A stretch of 8,024 nt of DNA from positions 1-8,024 of the forward strand of contig DJEN01000032.1 of NCBI GenBank assembly GCA_002431345.1, written 5' to 3'. A program made the translations under genes and the position numbers. The stretch's first letter is position 1. Each line of letters begins with the position of its first letter. This document shows positions 4,744 through 8,024 of the stretch, in pieces. This DNA is from Megasphaera sp. UBA5897. Its GTDB lineage: Bacteria; Bacillota; Negativicutes; Veillonellales; Megasphaeraceae. Below the pieces are notes generated by a model. That model did no database searches. It saw only the letters and a program-made list of their open reading frames with translations, and had not been told where the DNA came from.

Positions 4744-7700
4744 ACAAAAAGCAACAAAAAAATTTGACTGCTGCAGTGATTGCGGCATTGCTTTTGACTG
4801 TATGTAGCGGCCAACAGTCCTATGTATCAGCGGCGGAATGGTACTTTTATGGCTGGGATATGGCAAATGACTCTACTACAGAATGGGATGATGCCAGTTC
4901 GACGGCAATTTTACAGGTTGATAGAAATATAGGACGTGGCTATACTTGGGCAGAAGATGTTGGACTTCAATCTCATAAAGAGGAAGGACACTTTATTTCA
5001 TTAGTTTCGTTTCTTCCTTATTCAGTTGCAGGAGCAACAGGAAACGAAAAACTGACGCTTACAGGGGATATAGTTTCTGTGTATGCGAACGGCATAACGA
5101 TTAAAAACTTAAGTGGATTACAAATTACTAAGGGCACATATGGTCTTGATGCGACATATGGCAATGACAATAGTAATGGCGGCATTTATATTAGCAATGT
5201 CAAAAATGTCGATATTTCCGGAACAGTAGGGGCTGTCTATGGGGATGTCCGGGCTAAAGTAGAACTGACAGGTATCGATAATTTGTCTTTATCCTCTGAT
5301 ATTAATCGTAAGACAGATTCCAAATATGATAACTATACTGGCGATGCAACGATTGATAATACGATTTTCTGTACTTATGGCAGTAAAGTCGACATCGACG
5401 CCAAAGACATCCTGATAAAAGCCAATGGCCGTGCGATTTTGGCTACAGCAGGTAATGCGGATTTTATTAATGAATCTGAAGGATCGTGGGAAACGGATAC
5501 GCCGTTTCCTGTCGTCAAAATTTTGAGCGATACCCTTACCATTGCAGCGGCTACCCAGGGAGAGAGTGCGGCGGCTGTGTACAGTGATGCCGGCGGGATC
5601 GTTCAGCTGGGAAGCGAGGATAGAAAAATCAAGAAACTCATCTTTGCTGAAGATGCAGGGGCGAATATGAACCTGTACAGTGATTCCTATATGTATGAGG
5701 AAAGAAACAACACTGCCAATGCCAGATACAGCGATACCATTGCGGCGGGAAAGACCGCCGATGATTACATTCTGCACCCTGCCACGATTGACGTACATGC
5801 TGAGGATGCTGAATTCCATGCCAATACCAATGCAATCAATGCCAGGAACAATTCCCGCATCAACGTAAATGCCACGAAAGCGGATATTAATAATAAGTAT
5901 GGGAACGTGGCGACTGTCAGCTCCAGCGGCGGCTCAAAAGTAACCATTATTGGGGAAGATATTTCTATTACCAATCATAATAAAAATTATATGCATCAAG
6001 GGGAAGTGACTGCACCCAAAAATGCAAAACTGGCCATTGCAGGCGGCGGTGAGGTGAATCCTTCCCGTAAAGACCTGCAGGAAGAATATGGCGGTAAGCA
6101 AGATACGGCCGGTAATATTCGGATCGATGCCAACAAAAAACTGCAGGTCGACGGGGATGTGTGGATGGATGCCAAACCGGAAGATGCGAACGGCAATTCG
6201 GTCGTCATCAACGAGAACAATACAACGGCTCTTGTCAACGTGACCGGCAATATTTATACGAACAACGGTAATACGGTCCAGCTGAATCTGGGCGATGGCA
6301 GCGATGCTCCACAAAAGGGCAAAAAGGGCAAGTCATCTTTGACCGGTGCGATTTTGGATGCTGCGTCGGCAAAACAGGATTTTGCATTTCAGGATGCGAA
6401 TTTTTCTGACAAGGGCACGCAGCTGAACATGCACGATGCGTCCTGGTATGTCACCGGCGACAGTGAAGTATCTGCCGTGGATATGAACGGCAGCAGCCTG
6501 ATGGATTTGACGTACGCCAAGGGATATCAAAAGGTAAAAATCAATACGCTTTCCGGCACGGGTACGATTAAGATGGATTTTGATGACAGCCAAACGAGCA
6601 GGGATGGCTCTACAGCTGACAAATTATTCATTAACAAGCATAGCGGGACGCATTACCTATATCTCCATGAGGCAAACGACAGGAAACACTTAACCGGAAA
6701 TGCGGAAGGTACGGTACTGGCGAGTGTCGTCAATGAAGGCGGGGTGTTCAAAGCGGCTTCTGATGATGCCCTGACATGGCGCACGTACGCACTGGATCGC
6801 AAGACAAGTGACACAGAAGGCTATCAGGTAGACTGGTATCTGAAAAAAGGAGAAAGCACGCCCGAACCATCACCGAATCCGCCCGAACCGTCGCCGACTC
6901 CGCAGAGACCTGTCCGTTCCGTCGCAGCTGCCCTGCAGGCTGGCAGTCTCAATTATTATTTATGGCGAGATCAAAATGAACGGCTTACTAAAAGGCTGGG
7001 CATGTATTGCTTTGATGAAGACCGAGAAGGCCTGTGGGCAAGAATAAGCAGTTCCAGCATTGGCAGTGGCGGTATATACGGCAGTGATGCCAGGGTAAAG
7101 ACGTATACGCTGGGATACGATTTCAAACATCATGCAGCAGATCAGCAGGATACTGCGGACGGCAAAAAGAATGTTGATTTTAGCGGGGTGGCTTTTTCGT
7201 ATACATCCGGCAAAAGTGATATGAATGGATACAATGTGTATGACGATCTGCGCGTAAACGGCGGCACCAGCGATATTCGCGGCGGTGCTGTCACGGTGTA
7301 CCATACGCATATTTCAAATCCGGGACTCTACAGGGACTATACGGCGCGCTACAGTTCCTATGACAATGATTTCAAATTTGACGGCGTCAATGGTTCTGTG
7401 AAGAGCCGCGGCCTCCAAATGGGGGCAGAGTACGGATACCGCTGGGAAGATGAAAAAGGAATCTTTGTCACTCCCAACACGCAGCTCACGCTTGGCAGAC
7501 TGTATAATAGGGATTTTACTACGTCTCATGGCGTGCATGTGGCAGCCGGGCATGTAAACAGTGCCGTTGTCAGCCTAGGCGTGGATGCAGGCAAAATGTT
7601 TTCTAAGCAAAGCCAAATCTATGCGAAAGTACGGTATAATAAAGAATTAGGAGATACAGTGCACGCTTCGCTGCAGCAGGACGATACGTCGTTATTCTGT

Positions 7701-7856
7701 GACAGCGGCAGTAACCGCCAATGGTGGGAATACGGTTTGGGTGCAGACTTCAAGATCGGCAAGACAACGCATATTTATATGGATGCTGAACGTGCTGACG
7801 GCAGTAATTTCCAAAAAGATTGGTCGTGGCGTATTGGTACCCGCTTCGATTTTTAA
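4710..7856 (+). CDS. Type Va autotransporter, beta-helical passenger and outer-membrane barrel
   Basis: A secreted surface protein of 1048 residues from ATG 4710. It has a long basic n-region (1-18), a hydrophobic core (LTAAVIAALLLTV, 19-31) and likely signal-peptidase cleavage after VSAA (42). The passenger (43 to about 717) has repeated short beta-strand patterns rich in Asn, Asp, Gly and Thr (for example VKNVDISG, IDVHAEDAEFHAN), typical of a right-handed beta-helix. A segment from about 569 to 700 resembles pertactin-type autochaperones. A Pro-rich linker (718-734, PEPSPNPPEPSPTP) leads to a beta-barrel of about 310 residues. The barrel starts near LWRDQNERLTKRLG and ends WRIGTRFDF with the terminal Phe used for barrel insertion. 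Adhesin or other surface function is plausible but the ligand is unknown; no protease triad was recognised. The ATG has only a weak GGTG upstream; in-frame TTG 4695 is a poor alternative. Confidence 0.9.
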   Translation: MAIKQLQTNKVDKKQQKNLTAAVIAALLLTVCSGQQSYVSAAEWYFYGWDMANDSTTEWDDASSTAILQVDRNIGRGYTWAEDVGLQSHKEEGHFISLVSFLPYSVAGATGNEKLTLTGDIVSVYANGITIKNLSGLQITKGTYGLDATYGNDNSNGGIYISNVKNVDISGTVGAVYGDVRAKVELTGIDNLSLSSDINRKTDSKYDNYTGDATIDNTIFCTYGSKVDIDAKDILIKANGRAILATAGNADFINESEGSWETDTPFPVVKILSDTLTIAAATQGESAAAVYSDAGGIVQLGSEDRKIKKLIFAEDAGANMNLYSDSYMYEERNNTANARYSDTIAAGKTADDYILHPATIDVHAEDAEFHANTNAINARNNSRINVNATKADINNKYGNVATVSSSGGSKVTIIGEDISITNHNKNYMHQGEVTAPKNAKLAIAGGGEVNPSRKDLQEEYGGKQDTAGNIRIDANKKLQVDGDVWMDAKPEDANGNSVVINENNTTALVNVTGNIYTNNGNTVQLNLGDGSDAPQKGKKGKSSLTGAILDAASAKQDFAFQDANFSDKGTQLNMHDASWYVTGDSEVSAVDMNGSSLMDLTYAKGYQKVKINTLSGTGTIKMDFDDSQTSRDGSTADKLFINKHSGTHYLYLHEANDRKHLTGNAEGTVLASVVNEGGVFKAASDDALTWRTYALDRKTSDTEGYQVDWYLKKGESTPEPSPNPPEPSPTPQRPVRSVAAALQAGSLNYYLWRDQNERLTKRLGMYCFDEDREGLWARISSSSIGSGGIYGSDARVKTYTLGYDFKHHAADQQDTADGKKNVDFSGVAFSYTSGKSDMNGYNVYDDLRVNGGTSDIRGGAVTVYHTHISNPGLYRDYTARYSSYDNDFKFDGVNGSVKSRGLQMGAEYGYRWEDEKGIFVTPNTQLTLGRLYNRDFTTSHGVHVAAGHVNSAVVSLGVDAGKMFSKQSQIYAKVRYNKELGDTVHASLQQDDTSLFCDSGSNRQWWEYGLGADFKIGKTTHIYMDAERADGSNFQKDWSWRIGTRFDF

Positions 7857-7874
7857 CGTACGATGAGCAGGCAT

Positions 7875-7942
7875 ATCCTATCGGCGTATAGCGAAAAGGC
7901 AGATATACTTTTTTGTTATACGTTGATAGGATTTCTTATTTT
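7875..7942 (+). terminator. Long G-U-rich terminator hairpin after the autotransporter
   Basis: Bases 7875-7899 can pair continuously with 7908-7932 (25 pairs, five of them G-U, loop CAGATATA), followed by a T-rich stretch (7932-7942). In the other strand the G-U pairs become A-C mismatches, so the structure is specific to plus-strand RNA. It starts 19 bases after the autotransporter stop and is best read as its terminator, though the stem is AU-rich and the T-run is interrupted. Confidence 0.7.
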
Positions 7943-7945
7943 ATA

Positions 7946-7975
7946 TTGACAAGGCAAGGAATAGTTTGATATAGT
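7946..7975 (+). promoter_or_regulatory. Promoter for a gene beyond the right edge
   Basis: A perfect TTGACA (7946-7951) is followed after 18 bases by TATAGT (7970-7975, five of six matches). Transcription would begin near 7982, about 35 bases before the ribosome-binding site at 8017-8022. The gene it drives starts outside the window. Confidence 0.75.
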
Positions 7976-7987
7976 ATAGGCAAATAA

Positions 7988-8011
7988 ATGAACAAATACT
8001 CATATGTTCAT
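7988..8011. promoter_or_regulatory. Candidate ArsR/SmtB-type operator
   Basis: ATGAACA (7988-7994) and TGTTCAT (8005-8011) form a perfect seven-base inverted repeat with a 10-base AT-rich spacer that includes ACTCATA. It lies just after the expected transcription start. The TGAAC/TTCA half-sites and AT-rich spacing resemble operators of ArsR/SmtB metal sensors such as CzrA. A repressor bound here would block initiation or early elongation. The regulator and the regulated gene are not in the window. Confidence 0.45.
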
Positions 8012-8016
8012 AACAT

Positions 8017-8022
8017 AAAGGA
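8017..8022 (+). promoter_or_regulatory. Ribosome-binding site of the next gene
   Basis: AAAGGA two bases before the window end, downstream of the promoter at 7946-7975. The start codon is expected within about ten bases beyond the edge. Confidence 0.5.
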
Positions 8023-8024
8023 AA

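Noticed and set aside
4175..4747. 190-codon minus-strand frame over mmdC
   Set aside because: Its Ala/Gly-rich protein is the reverse translation of the Ala/Pro linker, and it spans the mmd terminator.
4803..4808. Lipobox at Cys32 of the autotransporter signal peptide
   Set aside because: LLTVC has Val before the Cys, where lipoproteins need Gly, Ala or Ser. A normal cleavage site after VSAA fits better.

Overview
The window looks like a chromosomal segment of a diderm Firmicute of the class Negativicutes (Veillonella/Megasphaera/Dialister-type). Two things point there. One is genes for a biotin-dependent, sodium-pumping methylmalonyl-CoA decarboxylase whose alpha subunit has the 509-residue size of the Veillonella enzyme. 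The other is a classical autotransporter with an outer-membrane beta-barrel ending in Phe, which requires an outer membrane. Strong AGGAGG-type Shine-Dalgarno sites and sigma-A-like promoters fit a Firmicute. Genus and species cannot be fixed from the sequence alone.

Layout. Positions 1-351 hold no gene: two direct copies of a structured intergenic repeat lie 145-147 bases apart, followed by a rho-independent terminator. Positions 352-1587 are a two-gene minus-strand operon: an HD-domain phosphohydrolase-like protein, then a SIR2 NAD-dependent protein deacylase 21 bases downstream. Positions 1588-2068 are a divergent intergenic region with a minus-strand promoter, a third, inverted copy of the repeat, and a good promoter for the next operon. 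Positions 2069-4556 encode the decarboxylase alpha (mmdA), delta (mmdD-like membrane anchor) and gamma (mmdC, biotin carrier) subunits, closed by a strong terminator. The beta (sodium-pump membrane) and epsilon subunits are not here. Positions 4710-7856 encode a 1048-residue type Va autotransporter: signal peptide, beta-helical passenger, autochaperone-like segment, Pro-rich linker and barrel. Positions 7857-8024 hold a long G-U-rich terminator hairpin and then a TTGACA promoter. Across that promoter's start region lies an inverted repeat resembling ArsR/SmtB operators, followed by a ribosome-binding site for a gene just beyond the window.

How the genes fit together. The alpha subunit moves the carboxyl group of methylmalonyl-CoA to biotin on the gamma subunit. 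The delta subunit anchors the soluble part to the membrane. A beta subunit, expected elsewhere in the genome, would decarboxylate carboxybiotin and export sodium ions. The sirtuin/HD pair and the autotransporter have no evident functional link to this pathway.

The points most worth a second look are: the repeat family with conserved and covarying hairpins; the decarboxylase operon without its pump subunit; the start of the autotransporter, where the only strong ribosome-binding site serves a 24-codon frame overlapping the start out of frame; and the putative metal-sensor operator at the right edge.
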